From positions 1 to 64,000 of the forward strand of contig NZ_RHOH01000003.1 in assembly GCF_003946115.1 (NCBI RefSeq): 64,000 nt of DNA, given 5' to 3'. Made by a program: the position numbers and the translations under genes. Below are positions 33,849-41,499 of this stretch, one piece after another; position 1 is the first letter of the stretch, and every line of letters starts with the position of its first letter. This DNA is from Lacticaseibacillus daqingensis (GTDB lineage Bacteria; Bacillota; Bacilli; Lactobacillales; Lactobacillaceae). The notes under the pieces were generated by a model that was not told where the DNA came from, did not search any database, and saw nothing but the letters and a program-made list of their open reading frames with translations.

Positions 33849-34447
33849 GCCTCTGCCTCCTCTGCCTGTGCCTCACGTGCTTCTAGCTCACGCTCAAAGG
33901 CTGCGTCATCGTCATCTCGCAGGTGGTAGTGCGCCTTGTAGTAATTGCCCTGATCGTCTGGATGGCCAAAGCCAAGATCACTGGCGGCGCTCAGGCGCAA
34001 CCGATTGCCACACTGCGGGCAGCGGATGAACCGCCAGCCGTATGACGCCTTGGTGATCGTGGTGAAACCGCATTGGTCGCACTCTAGGTCTGTCTTCACG
34101 CGATCAACGTGAATCGGCTTGTGACTGATCTCCGGCGCCGGGGCCAGGCCGCGGGCGAGCCCTTTCCGCAAGGACGTGACTGCGTCCATCACCTGGTCTG
34201 GCGTCATGGTTGGCCGGCTGAGCGGCTGGTAGGGGATGTCGTCCACCACCTCGGCCTCATCGGCCGGGGATGCATCCGCCGGTGCCAGCAACGGTGCCAG
34301 GATTCCCCCGTCGAGTGGTGATGCAGGGGATGCGTCATCCCCCAGCATCGCAACGATTTTCAGCAACGCCTTCTCGTGCGCTGGTGTGTCTGTCTTATAG
34401 CGAAATTCGATATTAGCCGTGCTCGTGCTGATTTTGATATATGTCAT
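33845..34447 (-). CDS. Zinc-ribbon phage protein
   Basis: The 200-residue protein has a central four-cysteine zinc ribbon, CDQCGFTT ... CPQCGNRL (about residues 120-145), so it probably binds nucleic acid or protein through Zn. The N-terminal part resembles a single beta-alpha unit (MTYIKISTSTANIEFRYKTD). The C-terminal tail is acidic and helical. It lies directly after rusA, in the replication-recombination block. Confidence 0.65.
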   Translation of the reverse strand: MTYIKISTSTANIEFRYKTDTPAHEKALLKIVAMLGDDASPASPLDGGILAPLLAPADASPADEAEVVDDIPYQPLSRPTMTPDQVMDAVTSLRKGLARGLAPAPEISHKPIHVDRVKTDLECDQCGFTTITKASYGWRFIRCPQCGNRLRLSAASDLGFGHPDDQGNYYKAHYHLRDDDDAAFERELEAREAQAEEAEA

Positions 34448-34863
34448 TACAGTTCCTCCACTTCAATTTCGACCCTGGGGCCATCGCCATCGTCATAAAA
34501 CTTGGCCACGGCGATCTCCACGATCTGATTGTCATCGCACCAGACTATCCCTGTCAGTGCGTCCGATACCGCCTTGTAGTAATTGTCCACGTCCGGCTTC
34601 ACGGTCGGACGGATGGTGCCGTTCTTCTTTGCTATTTTCTGAGCGCGTGCGCCACTTCGCTGGATAGGCCGGTAAACGGTCAGGCTTACCCGCAAAGCGG
34701 CAGACAACGGGTCTCTATGCCATTGCTGACGCGCATAGTGCTGAACCAGTTGCTTATAGCTGCGTGACTTCGCCGGGTCGACCCCACGAACGCCGTATCG
34801 CGTATGATAAACGCGCGGCCGCCCTTGCGGCACCGGGTCACCCGGCACGATGAGCTTAGTCAT
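34447..34863 (-). CDS. rusA: RusA-type Holliday junction resolvase
   Basis: The 138-residue protein starts at 34863 (MTKLIVPGDPVPQGRPRV). It carries the RusA signature PVPQGRPR, the acidic catalytic motif KPDVDNYYKAVSDAL and IVWCDDNQIVEI. It cuts Holliday junctions formed during phage replication and recombination. The frame runs further upstream, but that part overlaps the preceding gene. The overlap with the upstream gene is 8 bp. Confidence 0.9.
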   Translation of the reverse strand: MTKLIVPGDPVPQGRPRVYHTRYGVRGVDPAKSRSYKQLVQHYARQQWHRDPLSAALRVSLTVYRPIQRSGARAQKIAKKNGTIRPTVKPDVDNYYKAVSDALTGIVWCDDNQIVEIAVAKFYDDGDGPRVEIEVEEL

Positions 34864-35530
34864 TGTCCTTGTCCTGGCTAAACGTGCGGTACTGACCCTC
34901 GAACTCAATCCAGCTGCCGAACTCGACCAGTGCCCCAGGCACCTCAAAGCTAGTGCCTGGCAGGGTTCGGCTCAGGGACAAGCCATAAGCCTCACAGGCT
35001 GCCTTCTTGTGCTCGTAATACGTGGTCTCGCCATTGAGCTTGATGGCCCTTGCGGCATAGCGCACAGGCTGTCCGATTCCGAACTCTCGACTAGCGCGCC
35101 AAATAGTCTCCGGTCGCTTGCCCAATCGCTTGGCAGCTTGCCCTTGCGACATGCCTTGGCGATACAACACCAGCATCTGCTCAGACAAAGCCTTCCGCCT
35201 TGCCCGGGCTGACTCGGACGTCCACTTGACGCCATCGCGCGACCTGCCACGAGCCTGCCCTTGGCGTGCAAATGCTTTGGCGGGTGGGGCCACCTCGGCA
35301 CGCTCGCTCACGCATTTGCGCGGCACGATCACCCGGCCCGTTAGCGTCAGCCGCTTGAGTTCTCGGCTGAGCTCCGGTGCTCGGCTGACGTCAACCAGTA
35401 GCGTGCGCTCGTATGCGGTTTTGACAATAACAGCAGTAAACGATGGCCACGGCTTCGCATCACTCCCAAGTCCCGGGTTCCACCCGGTCACGGTACATGT
35501 ATCTCCCACATGCAGTTCTTTTGCGCTCAT
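34856..35530 (-). CDS. Putative DNA-binding phage protein with helix-turn-helix
   Basis: The 224-residue protein starts at the ATG at 35530 behind GGAGGCGC. It has an N-terminal beta-rich part (CTVTGWNPGLG) and a central helix-turn-helix region (MLVLYRQGMSQGQAAKRLGK, then PETIWRASREFGIG). The C-terminal domain (YEHKKAACEAYGLSLSRTLP) recalls DNA-binding modules of phage endonuclease-associated proteins. No nuclease motif is seen. It lies between the replication initiator and RusA. Confidence 0.65.
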   Translation of the reverse strand: MSAKELHVGDTCTVTGWNPGLGSDAKPWPSFTAVIVKTAYERTLLVDVSRAPELSRELKRLTLTGRVIVPRKCVSERAEVAPPAKAFARQGQARGRSRDGVKWTSESARARRKALSEQMLVLYRQGMSQGQAAKRLGKRPETIWRASREFGIGQPVRYAARAIKLNGETTYYEHKKAACEAYGLSLSRTLPGTSFEVPGALVEFGSWIEFEGQYRTFSQDKDND

Positions 35531-35561
35531 CCTGCGCCTCCTTGCGTGCATTGTTGGCTGG

Positions 35562-36365
35562 CTAGTCGCCGTTAGCCGATAAGCCTACCTGTTGGGCGGT
35601 GAGGTCAGCATAACTGCGCACCCCGTCCGCCAGCCAGTTCTTGAGAATTGCGTCAGTGTACGCCCACTCCTTGCCATGGGCCGCAGTGATCTGCATGGCC
35701 TTGGCAACACAGTCGCGATCAAGCTGGCGCACCCAGCTGTCGATGTTGGCCTTGACCGACACAGTCAGGGTGCCGATGTTGGCAGCGTAGTAATCCAGTG
35801 CCGGTTGCAGGTGCGTATTCCACTCGCCGCGCTCTGCCTCCGTGAGGTCGACTTCGTTCGCGGGCGTGGTATGCATATACAACAACAACGCCTTTAGGTC
35901 TCGTTTAGTCTCGTCTGGTTTAGTCTTGTCTTGTTTAGTGTATGTGCTACTAGGTTGCCTACTGTGTTGCCTACTACCTTGTAAACTAGGTTGCCTACTG
36001 TGTTGCCTACTAGGTTGCCCACTATTTGCCATACTGGTTTCAGATTGTACACTATCTTGCCTACTTTGTTGCCTACTATCTGACGTACTGGCGATGTCGA
36101 CCAGCCGGTACGTGGTTGCCTTGACGCCGTTGGTTTGGAAGTCGATCAGCCCTGACTGCTTTAGCGCGTTCCGGGCTTTGACGATGCCCTGACGGCTTAA
36201 ACCAGTCAACATTTCGAGTGTTCTGTTCGGCATATTGAATTCGCTTGGCCAGCCTAGCTGGTTGCTTTGATGCACCAGCCCATGCCATAACGCTATCTGT
36301 CCTGTGCTTAGCGGATTGACGCTTTGTCGAACGTAGAACTCTCGAAGCAGCTTGAATAGATCCAT
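35562..36365 (-). CDS. Phage replication initiator (O/DnaD-type) carrying the origin
   Basis: The 267-residue protein has an N-terminal winged-helix domain (YVRQSVNPLSTGQIALWHGL, then FNMPNRTLEMLTGLSRQGIV) like those of phage replisome-organiser proteins. A low-complexity linker of SRQ/SRQH/SRQP repeats (about 105-155) follows, and then a DnaD-like C-terminal domain (VRQLDRDCVAKAMQITAAHG, WLADGVRSYADL). The linker is encoded by iterons, the arrangement of lambda O, where the protein binds its own gene. It recruits host helicase. No helicase loader gene is seen beside it. Confidence 0.82.
   Translation of the reverse strand: MDLFKLLREFYVRQSVNPLSTGQIALWHGLVHQSNQLGWPSEFNMPNRTLEMLTGLSRQGIVKARNALKQSGLIDFQTNGVKATTYRLVDIASTSDSRQQSRQDSVQSETSMANSGQPSRQHSRQPSLQGSRQHSRQPSSTYTKQDKTKPDETKRDLKALLLYMHTTPANEVDLTEAERGEWNTHLQPALDYYAANIGTLTVSVKANIDSWVRQLDRDCVAKAMQITAAHGKEWAYTDAILKNWLADGVRSYADLTAQQVGLSANGD
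35955..36077. repeat. Iterons of probable phage replication origin
   Basis: Seven copies of TTGCCTACT (one is TTGCCCACT) start at 35955, 35967, 35991, 36003, 36015, 36057 and 36069. Neighbouring copies are 12 bp apart. They lie inside the initiator gene and encode its Ser-Arg-Gln repeats. Confidence 0.85.
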
Positions 36366-36420
36366 ACGGCTTCCACCCCCTTACCCGCTATCTCGTATTT
36401 GTGTCATGCAGCATCCCCCA

Positions 36421-37062
36421 TCAGAACGGCAGATCGTCATCGCTGATGTCAACAGAGGCTCCTGCGACAAACGGCGCTGCCGGTGCCGGCGGGTTCGGGG
36501 CCATCGGTGGCATTGGCGGCATTGGTGGCATCTGTGCCCCGGCCGGAGCAGCCGCGCGCCGCTGGTTAGCCGCCTGAATCTCTGCGTAGGTCGGGCGCGG
36601 CGCCGCGGCGACCGGCTGCTGGCCACCAGCTTGGTGGTGCTTCACGCGTGGCTGTTCCTGCAATTGTGGGAAGTTGCTCGGCATGAAGAATTTGACCTCG
36701 GGGTAGGTCTTACCATTGTTCTGCACGGTCTGTTCAACGCGGACGCGCACGGGGCGGCCCAACATCATCTCGGCCCAGTTCTCGGCGGAGCCAAAGTCAT
36801 AGCGGTCAGAGAAGCCCCCAACGGCTGCCGTCAGCGCGTTGGCCCGCCACATAGACGAATCCACCAGAACGAAGTTGTCGTAGCGAACCTCGGCACCCTG
36901 CCCCGCCTGTTGGACATCCCCGCGCACCGTGTAGTTCATCTGGATCATGCGGTTGCCGGTCGTCTTGGCTTCTTCAAGTGCCCAGGCACTTGGGTAAACT
37001 TCGTACTCGCCGTCTTCGAGGGGCTTGATCCCCGTGTTGCTTGCATCAAATGTAAAACTCAT
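36421..37062 (-). CDS. DUF669 protein with SSB-like C-terminal tip
   Basis: The 213-residue protein matches the DUF669 phage family (MSFTFDASNTGIKPLEDGEY, MIQMNYTVRGD and FFMPSNFPQLQEQPRV). It then has a disordered Pro/Met/Ala-rich linker with PPMPPMPPM repeats and ends DISDDDLPF, the acidic tip used by bacterial SSB to recruit DNA repair and replication proteins. It therefore probably serves as the phage single-strand DNA-binding protein. It lies next to a RecA-fold ATPase, as in many phage recombination modules. Confidence 0.85.
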   Translation of the reverse strand: MSFTFDASNTGIKPLEDGEYEVYPSAWALEEAKTTGNRMIQMNYTVRGDVQQAGQGAEVRYDNFVLVDSSMWRANALTAAVGGFSDRYDFGSAENWAEMMLGRPVRVRVEQTVQNNGKTYPEVKFFMPSNFPQLQEQPRVKHHQAGGQQPVAAAPRPTYAEIQAANQRRAAAPAGAQMPPMPPMPPMAPNPPAPAAPFVAGASVDISDDDLPF

Positions 37063-37064
37063 AG

Positions 37065-38006
37065 TTACGCCTCCTGTGGGTTGTTTGCCTGCGCCGCCTT
37101 CTGGATCGCGCGCAGGTACTTGTATGTGTACGTCAGTTGGTCAAGCGTCCAGGCAGACAGCTGTTGGCCGTATTGCATCTGAATCTGAGCCAGCGCGTCC
37201 AGCAGCGGCTGGTTGCCCAGCGTCAGCTTCACGATTGCCTCATTGGCCTTCACGCGACGCTCATGCTCCTGCGCGGCTAGGTCAACGCCGAGCTCAGCCC
37301 AAGCGATGATTTTGTGTCCGACCTCGCGATTGAGTACCTGCGGCGTTTTGAACAGGCTGCTGTTATCCTTCATGGCCTGTGCAATGTGGTCTTGATAGAT
37401 TTGCCACGTGATGGCGAACTCATACTCAGTGCCGTCCTTCATCTCGGGCTTCAAGCCCACCTTCTCGACCTGTACCTTGCCAGTCTCGGTGCGCGTGACT
37501 TCGATGCCCTGCTTGCTCCGGGCGGTGGCGATCACGTGCACGTCACTGCCAGTCAGCAGTTGCAGGAGCTTCTGCTGATCAGGGCCGACCTTCTTCCAGT
37601 CGCCCAGCTGGCCGCCATACTCGTCGACCTTGGCCAAGATACCGCCCACGCCGCTCCAAGCACTTGAGGTCGAGTCGATGATGACCACCCGGCACCCCGC
37701 CTGCTTGAGTAGGGTGAACGCTTCCTGATAACGGTCGGCGGTGAACGGCGGCTCCAAGTCCACTTTGGTGAAGCTCCCGATCGTCACGCCGTCATGTTCG
37801 GTGTTGACGTACAGGCTCGACCGCTGGTGCTCGGTGTCAATCAAACCGATCGCGCCCCAGTGCTTCGCGTCATCATCGTCTGGCTGCATCTTCTCTAGCA
37901 TCCCCTTGGCGATCAGCAAAGCGCTGAGCGTCTTGCCTGAGCCACTGGCACCCATCAGCAGGATAGGCACCTTGATCTGCGCACGCTGCGCAACGACTAC
38001 CTTCAT
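37065..38006 (-). CDS. Phage nucleotide-binding AAA_24 (RecA-fold) ATPase
   Basis: The 313-residue protein starts at the ATG at 38006 behind GGGAGGG; the upstream frame belongs to the neighbouring gene. Walker A GASGSGKT lies at about 19-26, with Walker B near VVIIDSTSSAWSG. RSKQGIEVTRTETGKVQVEK follows. This matches the phage nucleotide-binding/Sak4-like family, which promotes single-strand annealing together with its SSB partner, here the DUF669 gene 2 bp downstream. It overlaps the preceding small gene by 4 bp. Confidence 0.88.
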   Translation of the reverse strand: MKVVVAQRAQIKVPILLMGASGSGKTLSALLIAKGMLEKMQPDDDDAKHWGAIGLIDTEHQRSSLYVNTEHDGVTIGSFTKVDLEPPFTADRYQEAFTLLKQAGCRVVIIDSTSSAWSGVGGILAKVDEYGGQLGDWKKVGPDQQKLLQLLTGSDVHVIATARSKQGIEVTRTETGKVQVEKVGLKPEMKDGTEYEFAITWQIYQDHIAQAMKDNSSLFKTPQVLNREVGHKIIAWAELGVDLAAQEHERRVKANEAIVKLTLGNQPLLDALAQIQMQYGQQLSAWTLDQLTYTYKYLRAIQKAAQANNPQEA

Positions 38007-38293
38007 CGTGCGTCCCTCCCTTTGGCGGCCTGCGCGTTGACGTCTTGCCACATCGCGGCCTTTCGCTTCTTAGCGGCGCGTGCTACACTGAGAGAGTAAA
38101 TATTTGAATTAAGGTTCTGATCTCCCGCGGTGGCCGCCGCTGGGGCTTTTTTGTCGTCCTGCCAAAACTCGCGGGTCTCCGCCGGGTCGTGGTCTGGATC
38201 TACGGCTTCATCGTCAAAGTACAGGAAGAAGTCGGCTAGCTTGGGATGGTTTGCGATCGTGCGGTCAATCCAGTTATTGAATGCTGTGATCAT
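38003..38293 (-). CDS. Unknown early phage protein
   Basis: The 96-residue protein has an aromatic, acidic N-terminal half (MITAFNNWIDRTIANHPKLA, FFLYFDDEAVDPDHDP) and a basic Ala-rich C terminus. No family is recognised. It stands between an Xis/AlpA-like gene and the AAA ATPase. Confidence 0.55.
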   Translation of the reverse strand: MITAFNNWIDRTIANHPKLADFFLYFDDEAVDPDHDPAETREFWQDDKKAPAAATAGDQNLNSNIYSLSVARAAKKRKAAMWQDVNAQAAKGRDAR

Positions 38294-38304
38294 GGTATGC
38301 CTCC

Positions 38305-38517
38305 TTAGATGTTGTCGATATAGGTCTGAATCTCACTGCGCTTGTAGTAACCGCGGCGCGATGTCGGTGTCAGGTGGTGCTGGCGTGGGAATGATGGGTC
38401 TGAGATCAAGTCGTACCAATTAGGTGAGAACACCGTGACGCCGCCAATCATATCTGCGGCTTCGGTCTGCGTGATCAGCTCGCCAGTCGAGCGGCGCATC
38501 TTAGTTGCTTCCTGCAT
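38305..38517 (-). CDS. AlpA/excisionase-like helix-turn-helix protein
   Basis: The 70-residue protein follows GGAGGATAGCCC. It contains a winged-helix pattern: LITQTEAADMIGGVTVFSPN, then PRQHHLTPTSRRGYYKRSEI, with TYIDNI at the end, as in MerR-like AlpA or Xis proteins. It could bind the attachment site as a recombination directionality factor or regulate early transcription. It lies far from int, near the early promoter. Confidence 0.7.
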   Translation of the reverse strand: MQEATKMRRSTGELITQTEAADMIGGVTVFSPNWYDLISDPSFPRQHHLTPTSRRGYYKRSEIQTYIDNI

Positions 38518-38520
38518 GGG

Positions 38521-39036
38521 CTATCCTCCTAACCGCTTGTTGAAGTCATCAATGTATTTCTGCGGATCCACCTCGGCGTACTCGGCCATCGTGATAAAGG
38601 CCGTCAATTCCGCCCCGATTTCCTCGGCGTATTCCTTGAGACCCCGATCGACCAGCTCCGATTCTGGCCGAGTGCGACTTCGCCTGGGCACGATAGCCGC
38701 ATCACTGAACTGCGGCCAGATCTGCTGGCGCTCGTGCTCTTCCTTCTCCGCCTCGCGCGTTGCCGCAAAGGCGTCATGCTTGATGCGCGGATTGTCCGCG
38801 AAGCTGAGGGTGCCGAAGTCGGATCGCGCCGATGAGAGCGCCAGCCACGCTGACTTGAGCACAGCGGCAAAGGCTCGCTTCTTCTCGTGATCAGTTGCGC
38901 GCTGGCCCAGCGCATGCTTGCCAACGGTGCTTTCAGCCATATACGTGCGCTTGGCCAACTGCTTTCGGTTAAGCGTCGAGCCATCAATCGCCAGCGCCAG
39001 CTGCTGCGAGTATTTTTTGTCTACCACATGATTCAC
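38521..39036 (-). CDS. Phage regulatory protein with N-terminal helix-turn-helix
   Basis: The 171-residue protein begins YSQQLALAIDGSTLNRKQLA and has a HTH-like segment KQLAKRTYMAESTVGKHALG. A helical, charged middle and C-terminal half follow. Its beginning resembles XRE-like regulators, and the C-terminal region is unknown. It starts the early leftward replication block after a 55-bp gap. Confidence 0.6.
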   Translation of the reverse strand: MNHVVDKKYSQQLALAIDGSTLNRKQLAKRTYMAESTVGKHALGQRATDHEKKRAFAAVLKSAWLALSSARSDFGTLSFADNPRIKHDAFAATREAEKEEHERQQIWPQFSDAAIVPRRSRTRPESELVDRGLKEYAEEIGAELTAFITMAEYAEVDPQKYIDDFNKRLGG

Positions 39037-39091
39037 TCCTTTCGTCTACCAGAGCATCCCCGCAGGACGCCCCAGCGCCTCATAGTTGAGG

Positions 39092-39274
39092 CTAGTTGTT
39101 GATGCTGCCGCGGAACTCATTTTGTAGATCCTGAATCATCATGCGAAGCAGGTCCGTCCGTGCTCGCAATCCCGCAGCCTCAATCATGAAGCCGTGCGCC
39201 ATCGCTGTGGCATAGTCGTCTTGCAGATGATCGTGAATCTCTTCGTACTTGGTGATCAGGTCTTTCGTTTTCAT
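39092..39274 (-). CDS. Unknown 60-residue early protein
   Basis: The ATG at 39274 follows AAAGGAGAACGACC. The protein is a helical hairpin (LITKYEEIHDHLQDDYATAM, then AAGLRARTDLLRMMIQDLQN) without a recognised family. The in-frame TTG-like extension upstream has no ribosome site. Confidence 0.6.
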   Translation of the reverse strand: MKTKDLITKYEEIHDHLQDDYATAMAHGFMIEAAGLRARTDLLRMMIQDLQNEFRGSINN

Positions 39275-39347
39275 GGTCGTTCTCCTTTCAAGCAAATCAT
39301 TCGCTCTTTGACATGTGAGATAATCGCCTTTGGAAGGAGGTGATTAT

Positions 39348-39587
39348 ATGATGCAGTGCCATCTGGTTTCTAATGGTCGGCGCTTAGAAACGGTTGCGTT
39401 ACCAGCCATTCCTGCACGTGGAGATGTGATAGCCAATGCTGACCCTAAGTTACCGTATTACCTGGTGCATCGGGTTGAACTATTTGTCGGATCGAGCGAT
39501 GCGACCGTGCACGTCCAAGAGTTTGCAAATCAATTGTCTGCCGTCATCGATATCGACGGCTTCCGTAATCAGCGTGGTTGGCTTTAA
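39348..39587 (+). CDS. Possible rightward early protein, overlaps minus-strand gene
   Basis: The 79-residue frame starts ATGATG behind a strong GGAAGGAGGTGATTAT. The protein (MMQCHLVSNGRRLETVALPA onward, VHVQEFANQLSAVIDIDGF) has a beta-rich look and no recognised family. Its last 108 bases overlap the 3' part of the minus-strand gene at 39480-39791. Both have strong ribosome sites, so both may be real. Confidence 0.5.
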   Translation: MMQCHLVSNGRRLETVALPAIPARGDVIANADPKLPYYLVHRVELFVGSSDATVHVQEFANQLSAVIDIDGFRNQRGWL

Positions 39588-39791
39588 CTTTACCCAATAG
39601 CAACTCTCTACGAGCTCGCGTGACACAAACACTGCTTCCGAAGTTAGGACTAACTCCTGGCACTCTTCCTGCCAGATGATAAAGCCCCGACGGATAAGCA
39701 GTGTTTTTGTATCTTTCTGAATCACTTGGCCGACGACTTCACCGGCAACCTCAAGGACTTCGACTTGATCTGCCGCTTCGTTCTTTGTCAT
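39480..39791 (-). CDS. Possible leftward early protein, overlaps plus-strand gene
   Basis: The 103-residue frame starts behind AACTGAGGAGGTATCACG. The product (EAADQVEVLEVAGEVVGQVI, then RRGFIIWQEECQELVLTSEA) has a beta-rich pattern, with no recognised family. It is in the direction of the early operon. It converges with the plus-strand frame at 39348-39587. Confidence 0.55.
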   Translation of the reverse strand: MTKNEAADQVEVLEVAGEVVGQVIQKDTKTLLIRRGFIIWQEECQELVLTSEAVFVSRELVESCYWVKLKPTTLITEAVDIDDGRQLICKLLDVHGRIARSDK

Positions 39792-39906
39792 CGTGATACC
39801 TCCTCAGTTGCTTGCATGCTTATTCATCTTTCGTTCTTTCAAAATTGACTATCTTCACCAATTCGCTGCTATACTTAGGCCATCCTAGTAAAAGGAGGGA
39901 TAAGCG

Positions 39907-40101
39907 ATGGCAAGAGCTGATGAAGTAGCTCGCGACTTGGTACTTGGATTGATTACTGCTGGCAAGCTGTCAACACCCGAAAGCGTGACGAATGCTTACC
40001 GCCAGATTTTCACCGAAGTAAACGTCTCACACGGCGTTTACACAGTCCGTAATTTGTCGCCGGTTGATTACCGCGACGGCAAATTTTTTAAGAAAGATTA
40101 G
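39907..40101 (+). CDS. Small rightward phage protein
   Basis: The 64-residue protein follows AAAGGAGGGATAAGCG. A promoter-like TTGACT/TATACT pair with a 19-bp spacer lies upstream (39846-39876). The sequence DLVLGLITAGKLSTPESVTN and AYRQIFTEVNVSHGVYTVRN resembles small conserved lysogeny-region proteins of lactic phages. It is transcribed against its neighbours, and its stop codon overlaps the end of the next gene by 4 bp. Confidence 0.65.
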   Translation: MARADEVARDLVLGLITAGKLSTPESVTNAYRQIFTEVNVSHGVYTVRNLSPVDYRDGKFFKKD

Positions 40102-40235
40102 TCTTTGACTGATTTCACCAGCTCCGCGATGGCTGCAACCATTGCGGAGTTTTTAGTTTCAAAAGCGTGATCAAGTTCTGCGTTAGCCTTGTTTAGAATC
40201 TCGATTTGAATAGAACGTTCTGACTTTTCGTTCAT
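40098..40235 (-). CDS. 45-residue helical protein after cro
   Basis: The ATG at 40235 overlaps the cro stop codon (ATGA) and lies behind GGAGGTTACACG. The product MNEKSERSIQIEILNKANAE with VAAIAELVKSVKD at the end is a short helical protein with no recognised family. Tail-to-tail overlap with the plus-strand gene at 39907 is 4 bp. Confidence 0.65.
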   Translation of the reverse strand: MNEKSERSIQIEILNKANAELDHAFETKNSAMVAAIAELVKSVKD

Positions 40236-40456
40236 CGTGTAACCTCCTTTCCACTTGTACGATTCGTGTGGTCAACTCCATACAAAAGAACATTCGGCGT
40301 CGTACCGAGCGCCTCTGCAAAGGCCATTAGTGTTTTAGTTGATCCGTCACGGCGTCCATTTTCAATCGACTGCACCATTGATACTGATCGATGCGATCGT
40401 GCTGCGAGTTCTTCTTGCGTCAAGCCTGCAGCGATTCGGGCCTCTTGCAATTTCAT
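40232..40456 (-). CDS. Cro-like XRE-family repressor
   Basis: The 74-residue protein (ATG at 40456 behind GGAGGTGAGCAG) is one helix-turn-helix of XRE type: LQEARIAAGLTQEELAARSH, RSVSMVQSIENGRRDGST, LMAFAEALGT. It is the first gene of the leftward early operon and diverges from the CI gene. It should bind the GTAC-type operators between them and favour the lytic programme. Confidence 0.88.
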   Translation of the reverse strand: MKLQEARIAAGLTQEELAARSHRSVSMVQSIENGRRDGSTKTLMAFAEALGTTPNVLLYGVDHTNRTSGKEVTR

Positions 40457-40482
40457 CTGCTCACCTCCTTGCGGTTGTCTAT

Positions 40483-40576
40483 GTACATATAGTACACCCA
40501 CATTTAGTACAAGTAAAGTTGATTATGTACAAATCGTCAAAATTTCATTTCCCTTACTATGAGTACAACATATAAT
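40483..40576. promoter_or_regulatory. CI/Cro operator region with divergent promoters
   Basis: Several GTAC-centred half-sites lie in the 141-bp gap: TGTACATATAGTACA, TTAGTACAAG, TATGTACAAAT and GAGTACAAC. A leftward promoter TTTACT-17-TACTAT lies over the first ones and would drive cro. A rightward -10 TATAAT (40571-40576) with a weak -35 would drive the repressor gene. Confidence 0.72.
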
Positions 40577-40597
40577 ACTAATCGTGGAGGTGTCCTT

Positions 40598-41038
40598 ATG
40601 ACTACTGGACAACGAATTGCTGAACTCAGGCAAAAGCACTCAATGAGCCAACCCATGTTGGCTGAGAAAATGAACGTTAGCGCAAGTACGATCACCAGCT
40701 GGGAAAATGATCGCCGTGGCGTAAAGGGCGACGACCTGGTTCGGCTGTCCCAGCTTTTCAACGTCTCAACTGACTACTTGCTCGGAAATATTGAAAAAGC
40801 CAATTACTACTCGTTATCTGGGAAAGAGAAGCTCGATATTGCCGAGCAAGCTCAGCGGATCATCGACGGCCTTGATTCCGACACCGGTGTCAACTTCTAT
40901 GGCGAACCCGCCACCGATGAGCAAAAACAATCGATGCGCGACATCCTAGAAATGGGCCTGCGGATCAACAAAGAAAAGGCCAAGAAAAAGTTCACGCCGA
41001 AGAAGTACCGGAATACCGAGGACAAGGATAGTGAGTAG
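40598..41038 (+). CDS. CI-like repressor, XRE type
   Basis: The 146-residue protein (ATG at 40598 behind GGAGGTGTCCTT) has an N-terminal helix-turn-helix (RIAELRQKHSMSQPMLAEKM, then SASTITSWENDRRGVKGDDL) and a helical C-terminal part with a basic tail. It has no LexA-like autopeptidase domain. It is followed without gap by an ImmA/IrrE-type metallopeptidase, so induction probably occurs by cleavage in trans as in ICEBs1. It keeps the prophage silent. Confidence 0.85.
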   Translation: MTTGQRIAELRQKHSMSQPMLAEKMNVSASTITSWENDRRGVKGDDLVRLSQLFNVSTDYLLGNIEKANYYSLSGKEKLDIAEQAQRIIDGLDSDTGVNFYGEPATDEQKQSMRDILEMGLRINKEKAKKKFTPKKYRNTEDKDSE

Positions 41039-41488
41039 ATGTCTTACGCAACTGACCGCGCCGATGCAACCTATCGCCGCGTTCAGCGTTCCCGTATTTG
41101 GGAATCAGCTGAGCCAGCCGACGCTTGCCGTGCGCTCGATATTGATGTAGTACCCCACGAACTGCCCGATGGTATGTACGGGCAGTCCATCATGAGTAAC
41201 CGATGCGCTACCATCTTCTTGGCCGACGCCATCGATGATCCATTTCGCCAGTATGTTCTATCGCACGAGCTGGGACACTGCGTGATGCACCCTACCGAGA
41301 GCACCCCATTCATGCGGCGCAGCATGCACGGTGGATTCATCCCCACTATCGAACGTGAGGCAAACGAGTTTGCCTTTCGGTATCTGCTCAAGCAGTTGGA
41401 TCACGAGACGCTACTACGAATGTCTCGCACAGATATTCTCGATTATTTTGGAGTACCACAGGAGTATGAGCGATTCATCATTTACTAG
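41039..41488 (+). CDS. ImmA/IrrE-type metallopeptidase (anti-repressor)
   Basis: The 149-residue protein has the zinc motif HELGH at residues 76-80 with a downstream glutamate in IEREANEFAFRYLL. It follows the repressor gene directly (stop TAG, then ATG). ImmA-type proteases cut the phage repressor on induction by DNA damage or regulator signals. Confidence 0.88.
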   Translation: MSYATDRADATYRRVQRSRIWESAEPADACRALDIDVVPHELPDGMYGQSIMSNRCATIFLADAIDDPFRQYVLSHELGHCVMHPTESTPFMRRSMHGGFIPTIEREANEFAFRYLLKQLDHETLLRMSRTDILDYFGVPQEYERFIIY

Positions 41489-41499
41489 GAGGAAAAAAC

